Of a stretch of DNA of 64,000 bases, positions 24,935-32,306 are shown in pieces. Source of the stretch: Streptomyces sp. NBC_01485 (GTDB taxonomy: Bacteria > Actinomycetota > Actinomycetes > Streptomycetales > Streptomycetaceae); assembly GCF_036227125.1 (NCBI RefSeq), contig NZ_CP109435.1:3348001-3412000 (forward strand), in the 5' to 3' direction. The translations under genes were made by a program, and so were the position numbers. Each line of letters starts with the position of its first letter. The first letter of the stretch is position 1. The notes under the pieces are model-generated. The model ran no database searches and had not been told where the DNA came from. It worked only from the letters and a program-made list of their open reading frames with translations.

Positions 24935-25678
24935 TCAGCGGCCGTACCCGGCCAGCACGCCCGACCCGTCGCTCGGCTCGACCCGCACCGGGCCCGCCCC
25001 CGCCCCCGCCCCCGCCCCCGTCACGGCCACCGCCGCCGGATGCACCCCGGCGACGACCAGGTCCGCCATGCGCAGTCGGGGCCGGACGGTCACCTGTCCG
25101 GGCCAGGACAGCACGGCCGGCGGCAGGTCGGGCGCGGTCACTTCCAGCCCGCGCGGTGACACGCCCAGGCCCACGCCGAGGGCCTTCAGCACGGCTTCCT
25201 TCCTGGTCCAGACGCGCAGGAAGGCGGACGGCCGCTCGGCGTCGGGCAGGGCGTGCAGGGCGGCCAGTTCGGTGTCGGAGAGAGCGGCCCGCGCCGCGTT
25301 GTCGAGGGCGACGCCGACGAGGCTCCCGGCCTCCTCGACGTCCAGGCCCACCTGCCCGCCCCGGCACACGGCCACGCCGATGACGGCACCGCTGTGGGTG
25401 ACGGAGAAGTCGTAGGGCACCGGCGCGTCCGGGGGCACGTCCAGCCGGGCCTTGCCGTGCGGTCCGCCGCAGCGCGGGCACACGCGCCGCAGGGGCACGT
25501 CCGCCGGGGGCAGACCGAGCAGCTCACCCAGGAGCAGCCGGCTCAGCGCGCAGCCGACCAGGAAACGGGCCTGGTCGGCGGGGTGGACGGTCGCGTCGTA
25601 GCGGCCACGCTCCACGGGGTCCAGCAGAGACAGCAGGCCCTCGTGGGCGTCACCGAGGCGCGCCCACGAGACCTGCAC
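24935..25678 (-). CDS. 4'-phosphopantetheinyl transferase, Sfp type
   Basis: A 247-residue Sfp-like enzyme that moves the phosphopantetheine arm of CoA onto carrier-protein serines. The CoA/Mg motifs are visible: SVTHSGAVIGVAV, VGLDVEEAG and WTRKEAVLKALGVGLG. A CPRCGGPHGKAR motif precedes them. The C-terminus has a short Gly-Ala run. Its targets are presumably the two NRPS carrier domains and the free-standing carrier at 29320. It lies eight bases after the SpeD-like gene, in the same operon. Confidence 0.92.
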   Translation of the reverse strand: MQVSWARLGDAHEGLLSLLDPVERGRYDATVHPADQARFLVGCALSRLLLGELLGLPPADVPLRRVCPRCGGPHGKARLDVPPDAPVPYDFSVTHSGAVIGVAVCRGGQVGLDVEEAGSLVGVALDNAARAALSDTELAALHALPDAERPSAFLRVWTRKEAVLKALGVGLGVSPRGLEVTAPDLPPAVLSWPGQVTVRPRLRMADLVVAGVHPAAVAVTGAGAGAGAGPVRVEPSDGSGVLAGYGR

Positions 25679-25686
25679 GGAGAACG

Positions 25687-26067
25687 TCAGTGCACGGCGC
25701 GCAGCATGCGCGTCACGTTGATCCGCGTCGGCGAAAGACCGAGCTCGACGCTCTGCATCATCCGCTCGCCGTTCAGCCGGCCGTAGGCCAGCAGATCCAC
25801 GTTGGCCAGGCTGAATTCGGGCCAGGTGTGAATGCTCAGGTGCGACGCGGAAAGCAGCAGAATCGCGGTGACGGCACCGTTCGGGAAAACGTGCGATGCC
25901 TCGCCGAGTACCGTGGCGTTTCCCTTTTCGGCGGCCGTGCGCAGCACCTGGAGGAGGCGCTCCTCATCGGTCAGGATACTGTGATCGCTCACCCATACGT
26001 CGACGGCATAAGAGCACAGATCGTCGACGTTTATACCCTCGGTGGCGAGGTCGGTGGAGTTGGTCAT
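25687..26067 (-). CDS. S-adenosylmethionine decarboxylase-like pyruvoyl enzyme, altered active site
   Basis: A 126-residue SpeD-family (class 1B) protein identified by SHLSIHTWPE. The serine that becomes the pyruvoyl group is S75 and the processing His is H80. Two hallmark residues differ: the residue before the cleaved serine is Ala (A74) instead of Glu, and the catalytic Cys of the FTCG motif is Tyr (Y95, in LLAYG). It may thus decarboxylate another substrate, act without the usual proton donor, or be inactive. Some SpeD relatives are now known to be ornithine or arginine decarboxylases. It is divergent from the aminopropyltransferase-like gene at 26409. Confidence 0.82.
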   Translation of the reverse strand: MTNSTDLATEGINVDDLCSYAVDVWVSDHSILTDEERLLQVLRTAAEKGNATVLGEASHVFPNGAVTAILLLSASHLSIHTWPEFSLANVDLLAYGRLNGERMMQSVELGLSPTRINVTRMLRAVH

Positions 26068-26408
26068 GGGGAACCGGGGGTGACGAACCGCTGCCCCCGT
26101 CTCCTTTCACATAGGCGCTCGATGGTGCCCAGAGTAGCATCCGAGCCACCCTGCGGCGCGCAACCCTTTCCGGAAAGCGTTCCCGAAACACCTCGGTAAA
26201 ACGTCCGACGGAAACTCCCGGGGAAATTCACAGAGAATATGCCGAGGGCCTTACCGAGGGATATGCCGGAGGCCACGGCAGGGAATGTGACGGGGAATAT
26301 GACGGGGGAATTCGCAAGGCAGCCCACAGAGCGGGTCCGGACGGCTCCCCACCTGCCCGTATACTCGATAACCCGGAATCCATCATTCAGCCTGCCTGGA
26401 GCGGCATT
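26068..26408. promoter_or_regulatory. Divergent promoter region with GGGAATATG-type repeats
   Basis: The 341-base gap between the divergent SpeD-like and BpsA-like genes carries four to five irregular purine-rich repeats (GGGAATATG, GGGATATG, GGGAATGTG) between 26221 and 26315. A TATACT at 26360-26365, about 44 bases before the plus-strand start, is a candidate -10 element without a clear -35. The repeats could bind a regulator of both operons; this is inference. Confidence 0.45.
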
Positions 26409-28238
26409 GTGACGAACGCGCGTCGGCATCCTCGGAGTACCCCGGCCGATTCTGTACTCACGGAAGTCGCGGACGCCGTCCGGCTCCAGGAGGGCCCGCC
26501 CGGAGTACGGTCCGTCCTCCGCGCCCTGCGCCGCCTCGCCCCCGCCTCCACGAAGGATCTCAGCCGCGCGACCGGCCTGCCCGTCCCGATCGTGGCCGCG
26601 CTGGGGAACGAACTGCGCCGCCGGGACCTCGTCACCAAGCAGCGCCCGTCCCGGCTGACGGAAGCCGGTATGGACCTCGTCTCCCAGCTCGGCATGGACC
26701 TCGCCCTGGACGCCACCTGCCGCACCTGCGACGGGCGCGAGCTGGTCATCCCCGACGTGCTGGCCGAGGCCGTGCCGCGGCTGCGCGCGCTCATGGAGTC
26801 CGGCCCCGCCGCCGACATGGCCATCGACCAGTCGCACTGCACGGCCGAGACCAAGGTCCGCCGGGTCCTCGCGCTGCTCACGGCGGGCGCGCTGCCGGGC
26901 GGCTCGCTGCTGCTGATCGGCGACGACGACCTCGTCTCCCTCGCCGTCGCCGTGGTGGGCGACGTGCTCGGCGCCCCGATCGTCGAGCGGGTCACCGTCG
27001 TGGACATCTCCCCGGAGATCCTCGACCACATCCAGAAGGTGTCGGCCGGCCTCGGCACCCGGGTGGAGACCGTCCAGCACGACCTGCGCCTACCGCTGCC
27101 CGCCGAACTCCACCGGCAGCACGACGTGGCCATGACCGACCCGCCGTACACCCCCGAGGGCGCCCGGCTCTTCCTCTCCCGTGCGGTGGAGGGGCTGCGG
27201 CCGGGCCCGGCGCACAGCATCTTCTTCTCCTTCGGCGGCAAGAGCCCGGACGAGATGCTGGAGGTGCAGCGCGAGATCATGGCCCTCGGCCTGATCACCA
27301 ACGGCTACATCCGCAACTTCAACGAGTACGAGGGCAGCGGCATCCTCGGCGGGGTCGGCTTCTTCCAGCACCTCCTGACCACCAACTCGACCACCCCCTC
27401 CCACGAGGGCGAGTTCAGCGGTCCCCTCTACACCGGCGACAAGCGGACCCGGCAGCGCGAGTACACGTGCGTGGCGTGCGACGCGCGGCTCCGCGTCGGC
27501 CCCGGCGCCCGCTGGGCCTCGGTCGCCGCCCTGCGCACCGAGGGCTGCCCGACCTGCGGCAAGGGCCCCTTCCGCCCGGGCCGCCTGGTCCCGGCGGAAG
27601 AACCGACGACGCCCCCGCCCCCCGCACAGTCCCCGGCCCCCGCCACCGCTCCCGCTCCCGCTCCCGCTCCCGCCACTCCCCCTGCCCCCACCGCGCCCAC
27701 CCCCCGCGCCCACGGCTGGCATCCCCCGTCCGACGCCGACCGCGCCGCCCTCGCCGAGCGGGCGCGGCCGTACGCCACCCGGCAGGCCGGCGAGCGCGAC
27801 CTGCCCGCCATCGGGGCGTTCGAGGCCGAGATCGCCCGGGTGTCGTTCGGCGAGGACGCCATCGACGATCCGGCCCGCTGGTCGGCACGCCTCGGCAAGG
27901 CCATGGAGAAGTCGAAGGAGGGCATGATCGTCGCCCACCGCCCGGGCGAGGACCCCGTCGGCTGGTGCTGGGTGAGCATCAACCAGAACGCCATGACCGG
28001 CGACCGCTACGCCAACTTCCGCTCCCTGGCGGTGTCCCCGCTGGACAACCGCGGCGACGTCGCCGAACTCCTCCTCACCGCGGGCCTGGAGTTCTGCCTG
28101 GCGAACGGCATCACGGAGGTCGTCGGCCGGGTGCACGTGAGCAACGTCCCGATGCGCACGGTCTACCGCAAGTTCGGCTTCGACCCCACCAGCCTGTCGA
28201 TGAAGCTGTTCCTGCCCAAGAGCCGGGGGGACGCGTGA
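26409..28238 (+). CDS. Branched-polyamine synthase (BpsA)-like aminopropyltransferase fused to a GNAT domain
   Basis: A 609-residue fusion. Residues about 30-345 match BpsA: an N-terminal winged helix (KDLSRATGLPVPIVAALGNE), CRTC at 104-107, the GDDD motif at 171-174 and DPPYTPEG at 244-251. BpsA moves aminopropyl groups from decarboxylated SAM onto an amine. A zinc-ribbon-like C354-x2-C357/C380-x2-C383 follows, then a Pro/Ala-rich linker (395-440), then a GNAT acyltransferase domain (about 455-603). BpsA is usually an archaeal or thermophile enzyme of branched polyamines; here it probably modifies a metabolite amine. The start is a GTG. Confidence 0.8.
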   Translation: MTNARRHPRSTPADSVLTEVADAVRLQEGPPGVRSVLRALRRLAPASTKDLSRATGLPVPIVAALGNELRRRDLVTKQRPSRLTEAGMDLVSQLGMDLALDATCRTCDGRELVIPDVLAEAVPRLRALMESGPAADMAIDQSHCTAETKVRRVLALLTAGALPGGSLLLIGDDDLVSLAVAVVGDVLGAPIVERVTVVDISPEILDHIQKVSAGLGTRVETVQHDLRLPLPAELHRQHDVAMTDPPYTPEGARLFLSRAVEGLRPGPAHSIFFSFGGKSPDEMLEVQREIMALGLITNGYIRNFNEYEGSGILGGVGFFQHLLTTNSTTPSHEGEFSGPLYTGDKRTRQREYTCVACDARLRVGPGARWASVAALRTEGCPTCGKGPFRPGRLVPAEEPTTPPPPAQSPAPATAPAPAPAPATPPAPTAPTPRAHGWHPPSDADRAALAERARPYATRQAGERDLPAIGAFEAEIARVSFGEDAIDDPARWSARLGKAMEKSKEGMIVAHRPGEDPVGWCWVSINQNAMTGDRYANFRSLAVSPLDNRGDVAELLLTAGLEFCLANGITEVVGRVHVSNVPMRTVYRKFGFDPTSLSMKLFLPKSRGDA

Positions 28239-29323
28239 CGTTCCCCGACCCCGGCCACGTCAAGTGCGTCGTCTGGGACCTCGACGGCACCCTCTGGGAC
28301 GACATCGCCGTAGAGACCCCCACCGACGAACTCCCCACCCCCCGCCCGGAGATGCTCGCCGCGATCGACGCGCTGGCGGCACGCGGCGTGCTCAGCAGCA
28401 TCGCGAGCCGCAGCGCGCCCGCCGTCCTGGACCGGCTGGCCGCCGGACGCCCGGAGGTGCGGGGCCGCTTCCTGGCCCCGCAGGTGTCCTGGCAGGACAA
28501 GAGCGAGTCGCTGCGCAGGATCGCCAAGGACCTCGGCATCGCGGCGGACGCCCTCCTCCTGGTCGACGACTCCCCGTACGAGCGCGCCGAGGTCGAGGCC
28601 CTGCTGCCGGGCGTGCGCACCCTCGCCCCCGAGGACGTGCCCGCGCTGCTGGCCGCGTTCGAGGGCCGGGAGGTCACCCCCGAGTCCCGTGAGCGCGTGC
28701 GCCGCTACCGCACCGAGGAGACCCGCCGGGCCGAGGGCGAACGCTTCCAGGGCTCACGCGAGGAGTTCCTGCGCTGGTGCGGCATGCGCCTCGCCGTCGG
28801 CGCGGCCACACCCGACGAGATCCCCCGCGCCCTGGAACTCGCCGCCCGCACCCACCGCCTGAACTCCTCCGGCCTCACCCCCGACCGGCTGCGCGAACTG
28901 GCCGCCTCGCCGGGACACGAGCTGTACACGGCCCGCATGGCGGACCGTTTCGGCGCGTACGGCGTCATCGGCGCCGCCCTCGTCGACCGCACCGCCCCCG
29001 CCGTCTGGTCCGTCCCGCTGCTCGCCCTCTCCTGCCGGGTCGCCGGCCGGGGCGCGGCGGCGGCCTTCCTGTTCCGGCTGCTGGAGCGGGCCCGCGCGGC
29101 GGGCGCCGAGGAGTTCCGGGTCACCCTGCGCCCGACCGACGCCAACCTGGAGATGCGCATCCTGCTCCGCCAGGCGGGCCTACGCCGCACGGACGACACC
29201 GGCCCCGCCCCTGCCACCGCCGCCGCCCCCGATGCGGCGGTGCTGGGCAGGCCCCTCCACGGCGACCTGCCGACCCCGCCCCCCTGGCTGCACGTATCCG
29301 ACCGAGAGGAAGCCGACGCGTGA
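28235..29323 (+). CDS. FkbH-like HAD-IIIC family protein
   Basis: A 362-residue protein: an N-terminal HAD domain with the nucleophile in VVWD15LD17GTLW, LLLVDDSPYERAEVEALLPG in the middle, and a C-terminal acyltransferase-like domain (about 180-335). FkbH-type enzymes load a three-carbon glyceryl unit from 1,3-bisphosphoglycerate onto a carrier protein. Family members usually show DLDNTLW; here it is DLDGTLW. GTG start overlaps the upstream stop (GTGA), and the carrier gene overlaps its own stop the same way. Confidence 0.83.
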   Translation: MTFPDPGHVKCVVWDLDGTLWDDIAVETPTDELPTPRPEMLAAIDALAARGVLSSIASRSAPAVLDRLAAGRPEVRGRFLAPQVSWQDKSESLRRIAKDLGIAADALLLVDDSPYERAEVEALLPGVRTLAPEDVPALLAAFEGREVTPESRERVRRYRTEETRRAEGERFQGSREEFLRWCGMRLAVGAATPDEIPRALELAARTHRLNSSGLTPDRLRELAASPGHELYTARMADRFGAYGVIGAALVDRTAPAVWSVPLLALSCRVAGRGAAAAFLFRLLERARAAGAEEFRVTLRPTDANLEMRILLRQAGLRRTDDTGPAPATAAAPDAAVLGRPLHGDLPTPPPWLHVSDREEADA

Positions 29324-29598
29324 CGGACACCCACAACCGGGCGACGGTGGAACGGCAGCTCCGTTCGATGATCGCCGAAGCCGCCCGCCTGGACGAGGCC
29401 GCCGTCGCGCGACTCCCCGCCGGCACCGAGCTGTTCGGCCCGGAGATCGCCCTCACCTCGCTGGCCGGCGTGACCCTGCTCGGCGCGATCGACCAGCGCT
29501 ACGGCGTCGACGTGGCCACCCTGGACCTGAGCCTGGACAGCCTGCAGTCCATCGCCACCCTGACCGACTTCGTGACGGCACACCTCCAGTCGCACTAG
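29320..29598 (+). CDS. Small acyl/peptidyl carrier protein
   Basis: A 92-residue four-helix carrier. The expected attachment serine is S47 in EIALTSLAGVTLL; the usual DSL is TSL, as in some FkbH-partner carriers. The helical pattern and C-terminal SLDSLQSIATLTDFV fit. Coupled by a GTGA overlap to the FkbH-like gene, it is presumably the carrier for the glyceryl-type unit. It ends the plus-strand operon; the next gene is an unrelated chaplin. Confidence 0.78.
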   Translation: MTDTHNRATVERQLRSMIAEAARLDEAAVARLPAGTELFGPEIALTSLAGVTLLGAIDQRYGVDVATLDLSLDSLQSIATLTDFVTAHLQSH

Positions 29599-29651
29599 CC
29601 ACCCGTCTGTACGTCCCCCTTGTTCAAAAAGGGTGATCCGTACGGACGTGC

Positions 29652-29679
29652 CGTGACTCGTCCGGCGCGGCGGCGTTGA
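29652..29679 (+). promoter_or_regulatory. Sigma-BldN-like promoter of the first chaplin
   Basis: CGTGAC (-35) is separated by 16 bases from CGTTGA (-10), about 60 bases before the chaplin start. The same pair recurs before other chaplin and rodlin genes here. From memory, sigma-BldN promoters in Streptomyces have a CGTAAC-like -35 and CGTTGA-like -10 and control chaplins and rodlins. Confidence 0.65.
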
Positions 29680-29737
29680 AGGGGAGTGCGGTGGCGCCCC
29701 CTGCCGCCGCGCGAACCGAATCACTAAGGAGAACGTG

Positions 29738-30034
29738 ATGTCTCGCATCGCGAAGATCGCCGCTGTTGCCCTCGGCACCAGCGCCGTCGTGGTCAGCGGA
29801 GCCGGCCTGGCCATGGCGGACGCGGGCGCGCAGGGTGCGGCCGTGGGCTCGCCGGGCTTCCTGTCGGGCAACGTCGCGCAGGTTCCGGTCCACGTGCCGG
29901 TCAACGTCTGCGGCAACGCCATCAGCGTCATCGGCCTGCTGAACCCGTCCTTCGGCAACGCCTGCGCCAACGTCAGCGACCACGACCACGGCGACAAGCA
30001 CGACGACAAGCACGGCGGCGGCTACGGCAACTGA
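29738..30034 (+). CDS. Short chaplin with His/Asp-rich tail
   Basis: A 98-residue secreted hydrophobin-like protein of aerial hyphae and spores. It has a signal peptide to about residue 28, then one chaplin domain (SPGFLSGNVAQVPVHVPVNV) with the conserved Cys pair (VCGN, NACAN). It differs from the usual short chaplin in a 20-residue tail of DHDHGDKHDDKHGGG character. The ATG at 29738 follows AAGGAG; a GTG one codon upstream is less likely. Its place beside melC resembles chpG in S. coelicolor. Confidence 0.93.
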   Translation: MSRIAKIAAVALGTSAVVVSGAGLAMADAGAQGAAVGSPGFLSGNVAQVPVHVPVNVCGNAISVIGLLNPSFGNACANVSDHDHGDKHDDKHGGGYGN

Positions 30035-30080
30035 GCAGTCTTCCGTACCCCCCGGTCGTACTCACCGTACGCACCACCAG

Positions 30081-30113
30081 GAAAGCCCCGGCACCTCGAG
30101 CGCCGGGGCTTTC
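30081..30113. terminator. Bidirectional terminator between chaplin and melC2
   Basis: GAAAGCCCCGGC pairs with GCCGGGGCTTTC around a nine-base loop, in the gap between the convergent chaplin and tyrosinase genes. Confidence 0.85.
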
Positions 30114-30140
30114 CCCTGTCCCGGACCGGTCCGGGAACGA

Positions 30141-30168
30141 CTCACGCGTACCGGCTCACGCGTACCGG
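30141..30168. repeat. 14-bp tandem duplication over the melC2 stop codon
   Basis: CTCACGCGTACCGG occurs twice in tandem, covering the last codons and stop of melC2. The protein end is not disturbed. Confidence 0.8.
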
Positions 30169-31022
30169 TAGATCCCGGACACGTCCTCCAGTTGGTCCGG
30201 GGTCACGTCCCACGGGGGCATTTTCTCCAGCCGGGCGACGACCCGCCGGTACTGGCGGCCGGCCGGGCCGGGCGGTTCGGCGGGCAGGTAGCGGTGCTCG
30301 CGGTGCCGGCTCTGCCAGCGGGTCCACAGCAGGTCGACGAAGGCGTGGTGCAGCCAGAACACGGGGTCGTTGACGGAGGCGCCGCCGAGCATGACCCCGC
30401 CGACCCACCGGTGCACCCGGTTGTGGGTGTGCCAGGCGGCGCTGCCCGAGCCGGTCCCCCAGCCCTCCAGCTTGTTGCGGAAGCCCCGGGTGACCGTCGA
30501 GTCCCACGGCGAGGTGTCGTAGACCGGGTCCTGCAACGCCGCGTCCACCTCGCTCTTCGTGGGCAGGTCGATGGGGCTCGCGGCGCGGCCGAGGTCGCGG
30601 GTGAGGAACTCCCCGTCGGTCACGTTCTCCTTGAGGGTCCAGTCGCCGGTGGCGTAGGCGAACGGCCCGGTCGTCACCTGGTGGTCGGAGCGCCGTCCGT
30701 TGCCGCCGAGGAGATCCTTCGTCCAGGGCGCGGAGGTCGCGGTGCGCTCGCGCGTCCAGTCCCAGTACGGCACCGTCACCGAGGAGTCGACCCGGCGCAG
30801 CGCCCGCTCCAGGTCCAGCAGGAACCTGCGGTGCCAGGGCAGGAAGGAGGGCGCCATGTGGGCCGTCCGCAGCCCGCCGTCGCCGTCCGGGACGTAGTGG
30901 TCGATGTGCATCCGGACGAACTCGTCGTACTCCCCCGTCCGTTTGATCTCCAGCAGCGCCTTCACGAAGCGCCGCCGCTCGGCGGCGGTGAGGGTGCTGA
31001 CGTCCTTACGCGTGTAGGCCAT
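30156..31022 (-). CDS. melC2: Tyrosinase MelC2
   Basis: A 288-residue type-3 copper oxidase that hydroxylates tyrosine and oxidises the catechol to quinone, giving melanin. Copper A ligands are H39, H55 and H64 (PSFLPWHRRF); copper B ligands are H200, H204 (HNRVHRW) and H226 (FWLHHAFVD). It has no signal peptide and relies on its chaperone MelC1 for copper loading and export. The start overlaps the melC1 end by 17 bases. Confidence 0.95.
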   Translation of the reverse strand: MAYTRKDVSTLTAAERRRFVKALLEIKRTGEYDEFVRMHIDHYVPDGDGGLRTAHMAPSFLPWHRRFLLDLERALRRVDSSVTVPYWDWTRERTATSAPWTKDLLGGNGRRSDHQVTTGPFAYATGDWTLKENVTDGEFLTRDLGRAASPIDLPTKSEVDAALQDPVYDTSPWDSTVTRGFRNKLEGWGTGSGSAAWHTHNRVHRWVGGVMLGGASVNDPVFWLHHAFVDLLWTRWQSRHREHRYLPAEPPGPAGRQYRRVVARLEKMPPWDVTPDQLEDVSGIYRYA

Positions 31023-31506
31023 GGTGTCCCCCCATGTGTGTGTGATCGTGTGCCGCGGCCGCCTCGCGCAGCCGCTCGCCCGGCCCGAGTCCGTCGACGG
31101 CGGCGCGGGCCGCCTCCAGCGGCGTCGGGTACGAGCGGTAGTGGTCGACCATGCTCAGCCAGGTGCCGTCGGCGCGGCGCATGAGGTGCAGCGGGCGGCC
31201 GTCGACCGTGACCTCCCACTCGGCGCCGACCGCGGCCGCGGGCCCCGTCGGGGTGAGGACCCCGTGCAGGTGCCGGCCCCGGTAGGTCTCGTCGAACGAG
31301 GAGCCCGTGGGGCCGCCGTCCGCCGGGCGCGGGGGCCGGGAGGCGGCGAGGACGGGGACGATCGCGAGGGCGGCGGCGCCGCCGAGCAGCCCGCGCAGCA
31401 GGTCCCGGCGGCGGGCGAGGCGTGGCGGGCCGGCTCTGTCCGCGCCCGCCGGCAGTGCGGTCACGGGTACGGCGGTCACGGGTACCGCGTCGACGCTGAC
31501 GGCCAT
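31006..31506 (-). CDS. melC1: Tyrosinase cofactor/chaperone MelC1
   Basis: A 166-residue protein with a twin-arginine signal (ARRRDLLRGLLGGAA) and the caddie-protein core YRGRHLHGVLTPTG ... LHLMRRADGTWLSMVDHY, plus a His-rich C-terminus (HDHTHMGGHHG) that can bind copper. It escorts MelC2 through the Tat pathway and delivers copper. The ATG at 31506 is chosen because it places the Tat signal near the N-terminus. Confidence 0.93.
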   Translation of the reverse strand: MAVSVDAVPVTAVPVTALPAGADRAGPPRLARRRDLLRGLLGGAAALAIVPVLAASRPPRPADGGPTGSSFDETYRGRHLHGVLTPTGPAAAVGAEWEVTVDGRPLHLMRRADGTWLSMVDHYRSYPTPLEAARAAVDGLGPGERLREAAAAHDHTHMGGHHGLHA

Positions 31507-31560
31507 GGTGTGCTCCTCGTCCGGTTGGGTTGTCCGAGGGAGTAACCGTCCGGTGGCCCG

Positions 31561-31593
31561 CCGGGACACGCGGACCGGGACACGCGGACCGGG
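31561..31593. repeat. 14-bp tandem repeat upstream of melC1
   Basis: CCGGGACACGCGGA occurs twice in tandem (31561-31588) and begins a third time, about 55 bases upstream of melC1. It could be a regulatory site or a slippage product. Confidence 0.55.
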
Positions 31594-31600
31594 CACGGCG

Positions 31601-31629
31601 ACGGGCCCGGACGAGATGTCCGGGCCCGT
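31601..31629 (-). terminator. Terminator of the secreted-protein gene at 31662
   Basis: ACGGGCCCGGAC and GTCCGGGCCCGT form a 12-bp stem with a five-base loop, about 33 bases after the stop of the minus-strand gene at 31662. Confidence 0.75.
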
Positions 31630-31661
31630 GGTCGTGACGGTTCGTCGGTTCGTCGTCGGTC

Positions 31662-32183
31662 CTACAGTCCTTCGCCCAGACCGAGGTCCGCGCCGGGCAC
31701 CGCCTGGAGCACCGGGGTGACCACGCCCGCCTCGGGCAGCTTCAGGTCCGGCAGACCGAAGCGGTCGGGGTTGGGCGCGGTGAGCGGGGAGTCCAGGGTC
31801 AGGCCGGGGCCGAGCGTGCGCAGGTCGGAGGCGGGGGCGTCGAGGGCGACGTGGTTGAACTGGTCCCCGAGGACCTCCGGCAGCGGCGCGCGCAGCCCCA
31901 GACCGGGCAGTCCGGCGGCGACCGGCAGTTGCGGGATCGCCCGCTCCGGGACGAGGCGGCCCTCGACGAAGCGCGGCCCTTCGGGCGCCCCGGGCGTCGG
32001 CAGCGGGATCTCGCCGCCGATCGTGGGCAGTTCCACGTTGAGGGACTTCTCGACGCCGTTCAGCGGTACGGGGACGGGGACCGTACCGATCGCGGCGGCG
32101 GGGGTCACGGAAGCGGCTGCGCCGGCCGCGGCCGCCACACACGTCAGCACTGCGGCGAGGGTTCCTCGGGTGGTCGACTTCAT
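31662..32183 (-). CDS. Secreted protein of unknown function
   Basis: A 173-residue protein with a clear signal peptide (about residues 1-31). The mature part is Leu/Pro-rich without cysteines or a recognised domain (VPVPLNGVEKSLNVELPTIG). I do not recognise the family. It lies between melC and VKOR, among other small secreted proteins, so a surface role is possible. Confidence 0.7.
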   Translation of the reverse strand: MKSTTRGTLAAVLTCVAAAAGAAASVTPAAAIGTVPVPVPLNGVEKSLNVELPTIGGEIPLPTPGAPEGPRFVEGRLVPERAIPQLPVAAGLPGLGLRAPLPEVLGDQFNHVALDAPASDLRTLGPGLTLDSPLTAPNPDRFGLPDLKLPEAGVVTPVLQAVPGADLGLGEGL

Positions 32184-32306
32184 CTCGGGTACGGGCCCTT
32201 TCGAAGGAATACGGGAAATTCGGGGGGCGTTGCGTCCGTACCGGGTAACGAGCCGGAAAACGGCATCAGTTCACAATTCCCCCGACTGCCGTAATCGTGC
32301 GCATCA

